Notes under the pieces: generated by a model
What the model was told of the DNA's origin: nothing
What the model saw: only the letters and a program-made list of their open reading frames with translations
Database searches by the model: none
Shown here: in pieces, positions 57,329 through 64,000 of the stretch
Numbering within the stretch: position 1 is the stretch's first letter
Layout: every line of letters starts with the position of its first letter
DNA from: Cypionkella aquatica
GTDB taxonomy: Bacteria; Pseudomonadota; Alphaproteobacteria; Rhodobacterales; Rhodobacteraceae
Direction: 5' to 3'
DNA: 64,000 nucleotides
Assembly: GCF_030161095.1 (NCBI RefSeq)
Contig: NZ_BSPP01000013.1
Coordinates: 43,162 to 107,161, forward strand
Program-made: the position numbers and the translations under genes

Positions 57329-57999
57329 CGGGCGATGGCCTTGTTCAGGTGACGTTCCAGCAGCCTTTGCAAGAAGGCCAGAGTTTCAACGATGGCCCAA
57401 TACAGCACGGCCACAACAAGGAAAGCCTCGAAATACAAAAAGCTTCCTGCGGCTTCTTTTTGCGTGGCACCCATCATCTCGGTCACGCCCAGCGTGAAGG
57501 CAAGCGACGTGCTTTTGATCATGTCGATAAAGTAATTGACCAGCGTTGGCGCCGCCACCCGCGCCGCCTGCGGCAACACGATACGGCGCATCGACTGAGC
57601 CTGCGTCATGCCGACGGCCTGTGCTGCCTCCCACTGGCTGCGATCAACACCAAGGATCGCGGCGCGGATGCTTTCGGCCATATAGGCAGAAAAATGCAGG
57701 GTCAGCCCGATGATCGCCGCCGTGACACCGTTGATGCCGGACAAAACCGGCAGAATTTGCGGCAATCCGTAGTAGAACAGAAACAACTGCACCAGCAGCG
57801 GCGTGCCCCGAAAGAAACTGATGAAAAGCTGCACGAACTGGTCCAGCACAGGCACCCGCATCACACGCTCGACGGCCATCAGGCAGGCCAGCAGCAAGGC
57901 GCCGACCATCGCAGCCAGCGCCATGCCGATCGTCAGCGGCACATAGCCCAGAATGACAGGCACCAGCCCCAGCATGTAGTCGATGTTAAGGCCGTGCAT
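57325..57999 (-). CDS. Polar amino-acid-type ABC transporter permease
   Basis: About 224 aa with roughly five helices, HisM/GlnP type. The coupling loop is [22 protein letters not shown], and [19 protein letters not shown] in the first half is the family signature. A GTG (58002) stands directly before the ATG at 57999; I chose the ATG. It starts a few bases after the binding-protein stop, on the minus strand. Only one permease is present, so it should act as a homodimer. Confidence 0.9.
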   Translation of the reverse strand: MHGLNIDYMLGLVPVILGYVPLTIGMALAAMVGALLLACLMAVERVMRVPVLDQFVQLFISFFRGTPLLVQLFLFYYGLPQILPVLSGINGVTAAIIGLTLHFSAYMAESIRAAILGVDRSQWEAAQAVGMTQAQSMRRIVLPQAARVAAPTLVNYFIDMIKSTSLAFTLGVTEMMGATQKEAAGSFLYFEAFLVVAVLYWAIVETLAFLQRLLERHLNKAIAR

Positions 58000-58003
58000 C
58001 ACG

Positions 58004-58759
58004 TCATTCTACCGGCTTGGTCACGTCAAGCCCCAGCCATTTCTCAGAAATCGCTGCAAGCGAGCCATCCGCCTTCATCTCGGTCAACGCCGCATCCAGT
58101 TTGTCACGCAGGGCCTGCCCCGCAGTATCGTTGCGGAACGGCAAGGCGTTCTGGATCTCGCTGAACGCGGGCCCGGCAAGCGCAAGCGGCAACGGGCTTT
58201 CCTTGATAACCTGCGCCGAAGACACGCGGTCCATCACGAAAGCATCAATGCGACCCAAGGCTGTGTCCTGCTCGATATTGCTTTCGTAGGTGCGGATGTC
58301 GATCTCGCCGGCGAACGGCAATGCGCGCAGCAATTGCTCAAAGTTGGAACCAAGGTTCACCCCAACCGAGCGGCCCTTCAGGCTTTCAACGCCGGTGATC
58401 TCGGTCTCATTGCCCTTCTTCACCACCACTTGCGCGCCGTCATAGACATAAGGCTGGCTGAAAGCGAATTTCGCCGCACGCTCGGGGGTGATGGTGATCT
58501 GATTGGCCACCGTATCGATGCGCCCAGCTTCCAGCGCGCCGATCAGACCCGAGAACGACATGGTCGAAAATTCGACCGTATCGCCGGTCCGTTCGGCCAA
58601 GGCAGTCATCAGATCAACCTCAAAGCCCTGTAGCTTGTCCTGCCGAACAAAGGTGAAGGGAAAGTATCCGCCGGACATGCCAACGCGTATCGTCTCTGCT
58701 GCGGCAGGAAGAACGGCGGCTGCGGTCAGCAGCGCTGCAAGGGAAAGCGATTTCAACAT
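58004..58759 (-). CDS. Amino-acid-type ABC transporter substrate-binding protein
   Basis: A 251-aa periplasmic receptor of family 3. The signal peptide is at about 1-22 (LKSLSLAALLTAAAVLPAAA), and the mature protein starts ETIRVGMSGGYFPFTF. The ligand-site blocks GFEVDLMTALAER and TLERAAKFAFSQPY-type (ITPERAAKFAFSQPY) are present. The start at 58759 is preceded by AGGAGCATAA; an open extension to 58834 is upstream of the signal peptide and rejected. Confidence 0.93.
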   Translation of the reverse strand: MLKSLSLAALLTAAAVLPAAAETIRVGMSGGYFPFTFVRQDKLQGFEVDLMTALAERTGDTVEFSTMSFSGLIGALEAGRIDTVANQITITPERAAKFAFSQPYVYDGAQVVVKKGNETEITGVESLKGRSVGVNLGSNFEQLLRALPFAGEIDIRTYESNIEQDTALGRIDAFVMDRVSSAQVIKESPLPLALAGPAFSEIQNALPFRNDTAGQALRDKLDAALTEMKADGSLAAISEKWLGLDVTKPVE

Positions 58760-59459
58760 CTTATGCTCCTGTGTCTCACTACTCAAGATGCTCGCGACGG
58801 TCTTGCAGTTCAAGCCGGTTCGCGAAACAAGCATGACAGCCCCCTACCCTCCTGACTGCGCAGGATACCATCCGCAAATTGCGGTGAAATCAGGCATTTT
58901 TTCTGCAGGTTTGGTCTGGCCAGTGAACAATGATCTGTCCTGCACAGGCCCCTAAAGCCGCCAAATCTTGAGTGTCGGCAAGTTCAGATGCTCTTTTGAC
59001 AAAGGGCACGATCTTTTCACTGTTCCATCATCCACTATCCAGCCCCGATCGGTCTGTGCTGTGCGTCAACTCACAAGACATGAACCCGGGCCAAGTCGAT
59101 AAGATTTGCATCTCAGGGGGATGGGTTTCGAGAGCGGCCTGCAGGTAACTACCTTAACGCTCCAGCCCATGCCAACAGCACGCGCCCGCATCTCAGGTGC
59201 ATACCGATCTGATGCCTTGCGCGTTTGCATGCCCCTCATCCTTTGTCAGCGCAAAGGTCTTCGGCCAACAAGGGGGGGCAAATGCCTGAAAGACGTGGCG
59301 GCAATCCTAACCGCGCATTGCCCAAGCAGGCACACCCATCTGGCAGAATCGGCACTGATGCAAAAGCAGGCACACGACGCCGGAACAAACGTCCGAACTA
59401 AGCCCCCAACCGCCCAAAACCGCTCCACCCGGAACATGGTCTAAGGCATTGAAAAGGCT
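58760..59459. other. Non-coding gap between the amino-acid importer and tRNA-Trp
   Basis: 700 bases with no supportable gene; open frames here lack start signals and family features. The promoter of the importer should be at the left. A 12-base direct repeat, AAGCAGGCACAC, occurs at about 59325 and 59363. Confidence 0.45.
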
Positions 59460-59535
59460 TGGCAGGAGTTGGGGGACTCGAACCCACGACCCTCGGTTTT
59501 GGAGACCGATGCTCTACCAACTGAGCTAAACTCCT
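59460..59535 (-). tRNA. tRNA-Trp (anticodon CCA)
   Basis: 76-nt tRNA on the minus strand. Acceptor AGGAGTT pairs with AACTCCT; the D-loop contains GCTCAGTTGGTAGAGC; the anticodon loop is CTCCAAA, giving CCA (Trp); the T-loop is GGTTCGAGTCC. The terminal CCA is encoded at 59460-59462. Not in its frequent place next to secE. Confidence 0.97.
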
Positions 59536-59548
59536 AAGGCCTGAGGGG

Positions 59549-59577
59549 GAGTTACGGCAGCCCCAAGGGGAAATCAA
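59549..59577 (-). promoter_or_regulatory. Predicted promoter of tRNA-Trp
   Basis: TTGATT (59572-59577) and TAACTC (59549-59554) on the minus strand, 17 bases apart, 14 bases before the tRNA 5' end. Confidence 0.5.
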
Positions 59578-59650
59578 GGGGGGAATCGGGGTTGGCGCGC
59601 AGAAAGCACGCGCCTATGCACGGGGGCAGCCCAAACCACGGAGAGCCCTG

Positions 59651-59878
59651 ATGATTCCCGCCCGCTTTGCCCCTTATCTGTTCGGCCTGATCCTGTCGGG
59701 GCTGATGTCGTGCTTTGTGTCCGGGCTATCCACGTTTCGCACGCTGGGGCTCGTCGATCACTTCCTGCTGGAATGGATGGGCAATTGGGCGGCGTCTTGG
59801 GCGCTGGCCTTCCCCACCGTGCTGGTGATCGCGCCCATCACCCGCCGCATCGTCGCCCGTCTGGTGCGGCAGCCCTAG
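59651..59878 (+). CDS. DUF2798 membrane protein
   Basis: A 75-aa protein with two transmembrane helices (about 8-28 and 47-65). The pattern SGLMSCFVSGLSTFRTLGL and WMGNWAASWALAFPTVLVIAP is that of the DUF2798 family, common small inner-membrane proteins of unknown function. GGAGAG stands before the ATG. It converges with the next minus-strand gene; their ends overlap by four bases. Confidence 0.85.
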   Translation: MIPARFAPYLFGLILSGLMSCFVSGLSTFRTLGLVDHFLLEWMGNWAASWALAFPTVLVIAPITRRIVARLVRQP

Positions 59879-60414
59879 GCCACAGCAATCGGGCGGTAAC
59901 AGCGCACCGCACCGCTGACGCTGTGGGTGGTGGTGGTCACCGTCACCGTCGCACCGCTTGTTTCCCGGACCGTGCTGGCGGGCGGGGCGGACAGCACCAG
60001 TTGCACCGTCTGCACCGGACCCGAGCGCGGCGGGATGTTCTGCTCGACCACCTCGACAATGCCCGTAGACACCACCCGCACCACCAGCCCCGAGTGATGC
60101 GGCAGCCCGCGCCCCTCGGTCCGTGAATTCTCGCTAAAGCTGGTGCCTTCCGGGCTGCTGACGTCAATGCGGGTGGTCTGCGTCCAGACATAATTCTGAT
60201 ACTGCACCACATCGCCTGCCCGCAACTGCGGCACCTCGACCACGTCCCCCCAGACATACGCCACGTTCGGCCCGAATTTCGGCGTCTGCGGGATCGAGGA
60301 TTTCCCCCCCGCCCCCGTGATCGCGGCCTCTACCAATGTCCAACATTCGCCATCGCCATAGCGCCCGGTTTGGCGTTGCGCAAAGGCGACAGCGGTGGCG
60401 GGGGTGTAGGGCAT
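59875..60414 (-). CDS. Papain-fold-like (CHAP/NlpC-like) hypothetical protein
   Basis: A 179-aa protein. An early Cys in DGECWTLVEAAI (about 26-37) and a later His in GLPHHSGLVV (about 119-128) are spaced as in CHAP/NlpC papain-like amidases. The middle part AYVWGDVVEVPQLRAGDVVQYQN also fits that fold; this assignment is my inference. No signal peptide is visible. AAGGAGCATATC precedes the start at 60414, which excludes the long open extension upstream. Stands alone; a palindrome lies about 230 bases upstream. Confidence 0.6.
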   Translation of the reverse strand: MPYTPATAVAFAQRQTGRYGDGECWTLVEAAITGAGGKSSIPQTPKFGPNVAYVWGDVVEVPQLRAGDVVQYQNYVWTQTTRIDVSSPEGTSFSENSRTEGRGLPHHSGLVVRVVSTGIVEVVEQNIPPRSGPVQTVQLVLSAPPASTVRETSGATVTVTTTTHSVSGAVRCYRPIAVA

Positions 60415-60830
60415 GATATGCTCCTTGGATTGTGCTGAAATATGGCGACTCGGGCAGAAAATATCGGCGCCCTGCGGGAATATTAGCAGCTTGTCGGTGA
60501 TCTGTCTGTGGCGATGCGCGCGGGGCAGAGGTGGAAGCCTCCGGCGGGGATATTTAAGCAGAGAGGATGACCATAGCCGTTTGATTTGAACAACGCGCCC
60601 GGCGGTTGACGCAGGTTTGGCAGGATGAATTACAGGGGCGCGGGCAAAAAAACCACAATATGTTGTGGTTTTTGCCGATTTAGCACACGAAAACCGCAAG
60701 TGTGTCCCAGCGGGGACAGATTTTGTGATGTGATGTAGGGCCGGAAAGCGCCCTCAGCCACCGGCTTCAGCCTGTCGTGCAAAACGCGCGAGGGTGCCCC
60801 CGCGCGTCGCTGTCTCGCATATGGCCAGCG
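60415..60830. other. Non-coding gap with a palindrome between the papain-fold-like gene and GMC gene
   Basis: 416 bases with no supportable gene. It contains the NrdR-box-like palindrome at 60643-60676 and a hairpin (GCGCGAGGGTGCCCCCGCGCG, core GCGCG/CGCGC) near 60786-60806 that may terminate the GMC dehydrogenase operon. Confidence 0.5.
60643..60676. promoter_or_regulatory. NrdR-box-like palindrome (or bidirectional terminator)
   Basis: CCACAA-TATG-TTGTGG (60653-60668), flanked by AAAAAAA on one side and TTTTT on the other, then GGC/GCC arms. The core differs from the NrdR consensus ACACWATATATWGTGT at three of sixteen positions. The A and T tracts would also let it act as a terminator in both directions. 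Confidence 0.4.
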
Positions 60831-62405
60831 TTAAATCGTGCCCGCCGCCATCTCACTGGCGATGTGATCGGCCTGCCGGATCGCCAGCGCCACAATCGTC
60901 AGCGTCGGGTTTTCCGCAGCCCCGGTGGTGAACTGGCTGCCGTCCGAGATGAACAGATTGGCGATATCATGCGTCTGCCCCCATTTGTTGACCACGCCCA
61001 GCTTGGGGTCTTCCGACATCCGGTTGGTGCCAAGGTTATGGGTTGATGGATAGGGCGGAGTCGGAAACGCACGGGTCGCCCCCACCGCCTCATACATCGC
61101 CACGCCGCGCGCATAGGCATGGTTGCGCATGGCAATATCATTCGGATGGTCCGAGTAATTCACGTTCGGCGCAGGCAGGCCAAACTGATCCTTGGCATCT
61201 TTCGACAGTGTGACACGGTTGTCGGCCTGCGGCAGGTCTTCACCGACAATCCACAGCCCCGCCATGTTTTCATAGCTGTCCAGACCCGAGGTAAACTCGC
61301 GCCCCCAAGCGCCCGGATCAAGGAAGGCCGCCATGAACGGCAGACCAAGGCTCAGCGTCTCTAACTCATACCCGCCGACAAAGCCGCGCTCGGGGGCGTG
61401 GTGCGCCTCGTCCTGCACAATCCCCGCCATCGTGGTGCCGCGCCACATCCGCACCGGCTTGTCGAACACGCCGTAGACCGAACCCGTGACGTGGCGCATG
61501 TAATTCCGCCCGACCTGATCCGACGAATTCGCCAGCCCGTTCGGAAACATCTCAGACGCCGAGTTCAGCAACAGACGCGGGCTTTCGATGGTGTTGCCCG
61601 CCACGCAGATGATCCGCGCCTTCTGGGTCTGCAGCTTGCCGTCCTTGTCGAAATACTCGACCGCCGTGACCTTGCCGGTCTCGTCATGCAGGATCTTGGC
61701 AACATGGCTGCGCTCGCGCACCTCAAGGTTGCCGGTCGCTTCGCCTTCGGGAATGTCGGTATAGGCGGCGGACCATTTCGCGCCCCATTTGCAGCCCTGA
61801 AAGCAGAACCCGGTCTGCTGGCACGCCACCCGATTGCCAGTGTCATCCGAGGATTGAATAGCCATCCGCCCGGTATGCACCTGCGTGTAGCCCAACGATT
61901 TCGCGCCCTTCTCGAACACTTTGTAATTGTTGCTGCCGGGCAGACCGGGGCGGTTGCCGGTGCGCGTCACACCCAGCTTTTCCTCGGCCTTGTCATACCA
62001 CGGCGCCATTTCGGCCCCGTCAATCGGCCAGTCGAGCAGGTTCGCGCCATCGACCTTGCCATAATTGGTCAGCGCCTTCCATTCGTGATCCTGAAACCGG
62101 ATCGACGCGCCCGCCCAATGCGTGGTGGTGCCACCAACCGCCTTGACGATCCATGTCGGCAGGCCCGAGAAATCCTTCGCCACCCGCCAATCGCCGCTGG
62201 TGGTGCGGGTGTCGGTCCAGGCCAGCTGCCCAAAGCTCGCCCATTCGTCGTTCAGATAGTCTTCCGGCAGATAGCGCCCGCCAGCCTCCAAAGCGACCAC
62301 CTTGACGCCCTTTTGCGCCAACTCATTCGCCAGAACCCCGCCGCCTGCGCCGGTGCCGATGATGACGACCACGGAATCGTCGTTCAGATCAAATTTCGCA
62401 ACCAT
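60831..62405 (-). CDS. GMC-type FAD dehydrogenase, gluconate 2-dehydrogenase large-subunit-like
   Basis: A 524-aa FAD flavoprotein. The Rossmann motif IIGTGAGGGVLANELAQKG is at about 15-33 and the second FAD site is near TWIVKAVGGTTTHWAGAS. The C-terminal part contains THNLGTNRMSEDP and SDGSQFTTGAAENPTLTIVALA, with the family histidine/asparagine region. Together with the small subunit gene upstream it forms a periplasmic sugar-acid or sugar dehydrogenase. It has no signal of its own and would be exported by hitch-hiking on the Tat-exported small subunit. Substrate unknown. GGGGAGGACG precedes the start. Confidence 0.88.
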   Translation of the reverse strand: MVAKFDLNDDSVVVIIGTGAGGGVLANELAQKGVKVVALEAGGRYLPEDYLNDEWASFGQLAWTDTRTTSGDWRVAKDFSGLPTWIVKAVGGTTTHWAGASIRFQDHEWKALTNYGKVDGANLLDWPIDGAEMAPWYDKAEEKLGVTRTGNRPGLPGSNNYKVFEKGAKSLGYTQVHTGRMAIQSSDDTGNRVACQQTGFCFQGCKWGAKWSAAYTDIPEGEATGNLEVRERSHVAKILHDETGKVTAVEYFDKDGKLQTQKARIICVAGNTIESPRLLLNSASEMFPNGLANSSDQVGRNYMRHVTGSVYGVFDKPVRMWRGTTMAGIVQDEAHHAPERGFVGGYELETLSLGLPFMAAFLDPGAWGREFTSGLDSYENMAGLWIVGEDLPQADNRVTLSKDAKDQFGLPAPNVNYSDHPNDIAMRNHAYARGVAMYEAVGATRAFPTPPYPSTHNLGTNRMSEDPKLGVVNKWGQTHDIANLFISDGSQFTTGAAENPTLTIVALAIRQADHIASEMAAGTI

Positions 62406-62420
62406 GTGTTCGTCCTCCCC

Positions 62421-62942
62421 TTACAACCAGTTGATGTCGTCGAAGCCGCGATTGATGTAGCCGCCCTGGCTGAAGGACTCGCCCTCATAGCCAAAGATCG
62501 GCCAGATCTCTTTCTGGTTATAGAGTCCCGTCACCAGCCCAGCCCGAACGGTCTGAAAGAACACGCCCGTCTCGATGGCTTGCAGAACCTTGACGCGGTC
62601 CTTCTCCCAGCCAATCGCAAGGTAAGACGCATGGCCCTGCGCCACCGCCGCCGCGTTCAACTCATCAATCCCGGCGGCAACCATGTCTTTGCTGTCAGCC
62701 GAGTCGTAGCCCTTGACCGCGATGGCGTAATATTGGTCAGCGACCTTGTCATGCGGGTAGATGTCGCGCGCCATCTGCATCAGCGTCGCCATCTGCTCTG
62801 GCGTGATCACCGCCACTTCCAGCGCCCAAGCCGCATCGGGTGCCGCGATAAAGCCCGCCCCCGAAACCGCCAGCGCCCAAGTCGCCATGGACCGCGACAA
62901 CAACGCCCGCCGCGTGATGCCCTTTAGGTGTTCTTGTGTCAT
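62421..62942 (-). CDS. Gluconate 2-dehydrogenase subunit 3 family protein (Tat-exported)
   Basis: A 173-aa small subunit. A twin-arginine signal is at the start (GITRRALLSRSMATWALAV, RR near 11-12), with cleavage after an Ala-rich stretch. The rest matches the gluconate 2-dehydrogenase subunit 3 / FAD-GDH gamma family. It carries the FAD subunit across the membrane in such complexes. It is 15 bases upstream of the GMC gene. The cytochrome c subunit that normally completes the complex is not in the neighbourhood. Confidence 0.88.
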   Translation of the reverse strand: MTQEHLKGITRRALLSRSMATWALAVSGAGFIAAPDAAWALEVAVITPEQMATLMQMARDIYPHDKVADQYYAIAVKGYDSADSKDMVAAGIDELNAAAVAQGHASYLAIGWEKDRVKVLQAIETGVFFQTVRAGLVTGLYNQKEIWPIFGYEGESFSQGGYINRGFDDINWL

Positions 62943-63008
62943 GTCATCCTCCCTGTGGTGCGTTATGGCCGCGAACTCCCCCCGCAGCCTTGCGTCAGCC
63001 TTAGCGCG

Positions 63009-63404
63009 TCACAGATACCTGCCGCCGCGCTGCAAAACCTCGATCTGATAGCCGTCGGGATCGGCGATAAAGAAAAACCGCGCCACCAGCACATCGCCGT
63101 TCTTGAAATCCACCAGTTTGCGCGGGGACAGCCCCGCAGCCGTCAGCCGCGCATGTTCCGCGTCCAGATCATCCACCGACACCGCCAGATGGCCATAGCC
63201 ATCGCCCAGATTGTAAGGCTCGGTCCGGTCCTTATTGATGGTCAGTTCCAGTTCGAACCCGGTTTCGGAGTTCGACATGTAGATCAAGGTAAAGCCCGGA
63301 AAATCCAGTCGATCCGCCACCGACAGCCCGAAAGCTGTCTGGTAAAACTGAACCGACCGCGCCTCTTCCAGCACGCGGATCATTGCATGTATCGCCTTGG
63401 CCAT
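63009..63404 (-). CDS. gloA: Lactoylglutathione lyase (glyoxalase I)
   Basis: A 131-aa glyoxalase I. The four metal ligands of the nickel-type enzyme fit: H6 in AIHAMIRV, a Glu in GFELELT, H in GYGHLAV, and E in GYQIEVLQ. It makes S-lactoylglutathione from methylglyoxal and glutathione, in the cytoplasm. The 5' leader (63405-63436) has a 9-bp inverted repeat overlapping the ribosome-binding site. It lies 66 bases upstream of the dehydrogenase small subunit gene, on the same strand, so all three may be one transcript. Confidence 0.93.
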   Translation of the reverse strand: MAKAIHAMIRVLEEARSVQFYQTAFGLSVADRLDFPGFTLIYMSNSETGFELELTINKDRTEPYNLGDGYGHLAVSVDDLDAEHARLTAAGLSPRKLVDFKNGDVLVARFFFIADPDGYQIEVLQRGGRYL

Positions 63405-63411
63405 AACCTCT

Positions 63412-63436
63412 CCTTACCAATCTGGTTTTGGTAAGG
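63412..63436. promoter_or_regulatory. Inverted repeat in the gloA leader
   Basis: CCTTACCAA-N7-TTGGTAAGG, perfect 9-bp arms, eight bases before the gloA start and overlapping its Shine-Dalgarno (GGAGAGG). A third TTGGTT-like arm (ACTGAACCAA) follows at about 63440-63449. Fits a repressor operator or a translation-blocking hairpin. Confidence 0.55.
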
Positions 63437-63460
63437 TTACTGAACCAATTTATCGCGGGG

Positions 63461-63478
63461 GTAGTAGCCGACTACTAC
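63461..63478. repeat. GTAGTAG palindrome between gloA and the RHH gene
   Basis: GTAGTAG-CCGA-CTACTAC, perfect 7-bp arms. It lies about 16 bases beyond the RHH gene stop and upstream of gloA. No T-run, so operator-like rather than a terminator. Confidence 0.5.
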
Positions 63479-63494
63479 AGCGCAATTTTATTGC

Positions 63495-63797
63495 TTATTC
63501 GGCTGCAAAGCGCGGTTGGATCGCTTCTGGCATCTGATCCAACTCGCCCAGATGGATGGTGCAGGCACAGCGCAGGAACGAGGTGAAATTCGGCGCTTCG
63601 CCATGTTGTTCCAGCACTTCGGAATGAAGCTTTGACAGCAAGGCCGGGGTGGTCAGCGCTTGGCGCAGCGCCATGTCATCCAGAATCCGCCAAAACGCAC
63701 GCTCCAACCGGATGCTGGTCGATTGGCCGTTCAACCGCAAACGGCGGGTGACGGATTCATAACGGGTCGGGCTTTGCCCGGCGAAGATCTGGCACAT
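63495..63797 (-). CDS. Ribbon-helix-helix (RHH_4) domain protein
   Basis: A 100-aa protein. STSIRLERAFWRILDDMALRQ (about 27-48) followed by LSKLHSEVLE is the RHH_4 pattern frequent in Rhodobacterales, a short DNA-binding or Arc-like fold. Stop at 63495. It lies between gloA and the tuf end, on the minus strand; the GTAGTAG palindrome is directly downstream. Regulatory target unknown, gloA is a possible neighbour target. Confidence 0.75.
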   Translation of the reverse strand: MCQIFAGQSPTRYESVTRRLRLNGQSTSIRLERAFWRILDDMALRQALTTPALLSKLHSEVLEQHGEAPNFTSFLRCACTIHLGELDQMPEAIQPRFAAE

Positions 63798-63870
63798 CAG
63801 CTTGTTCTCCCCCGGTCAGGCTAAGGCATCGACCGCAGAGTCGTCAACCGCTCGCCGATCACGATTGCAA

Positions 63871-63898
63871 AAGGGCCGCGCCTTGCGGCACGGCCCTT
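63871..63898 (-). terminator. tuf terminator
   Basis: AAGGGCCG (63871-63878) pairs with CGGCCCTT (63891-63898); on the minus strand TTTTGCAATC follows. It lies about 22 bases after the tuf stop codon. Confidence 0.8.
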
Positions 63899-63920
63899 GC
63901 AACCCGGAAAGACCCGGATC

Positions 63921-64000
63921 TTATTTCAGGATCTTCGAGACGACGCCTGCACCGACGGTGCGGCCGCCTTCGCGGATGGCGAAGCGCAGCTTTTCTTCCA
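63921..64000 (-). CDS. tuf: Elongation factor Tu, 3' end (partial)
   Basis: The last 26 codons before the stop at 63921-63923 encode EEKLRFAIREGGRTVGAGVV followed by SKILK, the conserved C-terminus of EF-Tu, which delivers aminoacyl-tRNA to the ribosome. The rest of the gene lies beyond the right edge of the window. A terminator follows at 63871-63898. Confidence 0.95.
   Translation of the reverse strand, partial: EEKLRFAIREGGRTVGAGVVSKILK

Noticed and set aside
59106..59444. 112-codon frame upstream of the tRNA-Trp gene
   Set aside because: No start signal, biased composition and no family resemblance.

Overview
The window is GC-rich, densely packed alphaproteobacterial chromosome, most likely from the Rhodobacteraceae (Rhodobacter/Paracoccus/roseobacter group). 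The basis is the protein sequences, the ribosomal and RNA polymerase gene order, a TmoXVW-type TMAO transporter, RHH_4-type and DUF2798 proteins, and ATGA-coupled operons. No phage, insertion sequence, CRISPR array or plasmid gene was seen.

Layout. (1) 1-10760, minus strand: spc/alpha ribosomal operons, rpmC through rplQ (partial), with secY and adk. This block is interrupted between rpmD and rplO by a 1.27 kb segment. The segment carries a plus-strand gene for a HEPN-like protein (R-x4-H motif) between two ~205 bp structured direct repeats, and has its own terminator. A promoter-like sequence just before rplO appears to restart the operon, and it resembles the promoter-like sequence before rpmC. 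(2) 10987-22651: a divergent cluster. On the minus strand are a TMADH-like FMN/4Fe-4S oxidoreductase and a non-pyrrolysine MttB-family methyltransferase. On the plus strand are a CocE/NonD hydrolase, a complete Dpp-type ABC importer and a BetI-like TetR regulator. It reads as uptake, hydrolysis and demethylation of an unidentified N-methylated compound. (3) 22738-25221: an EamA exporter, an orphan 130-aa gene and a row of very small membrane proteins. (4) 25405-38937, minus strand: secE-nusG-rplK-rplA, a GT61 glycosyltransferase, then rplJ-rplL-rpoB-rpoC. (5) 39077-40029: msrA-msrB. (6) 40438-49267: torT/torS/torR TMAO sensing genes next to a TmoXVW-type TMAO ABC importer, with TorR-box-like decamers between torR and tmoX. 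(7) 49601-52601: a three-gene operon of membrane protein, MoxR AAA+ ATPase and DUF2201/VWA protein. (8) 52910-58759: quinone/enone oxidoreductase, DJ-1/PfpI protein, ABC-2 exporter and a polar amino-acid ABC importer. (9) 59460-64000: tRNA-Trp, DUF2798 protein, a papain-fold-like protein, a GMC dehydrogenase with Tat-exported small subunit, gloA, an RHH protein and the 3' end of tuf.

Two themes recur. Methylated amines appear in two separate loci (MttB/FMN oxidoreductase and TorTSR/TmoXVW). Interruption of otherwise conserved translation operons appears at three points: HEPN segment between rpmD and rplO, GT61 between rplA and rplJ, and separation of rpmC from rplP. A small palindrome, GGTGCGTG-N4-CACGCACC, occurs four times, always in gaps of these translation/RNA polymerase operons.

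All functional names come from reading the protein sequences. No database search was possible, so substrates and regulon assignments are inferences.
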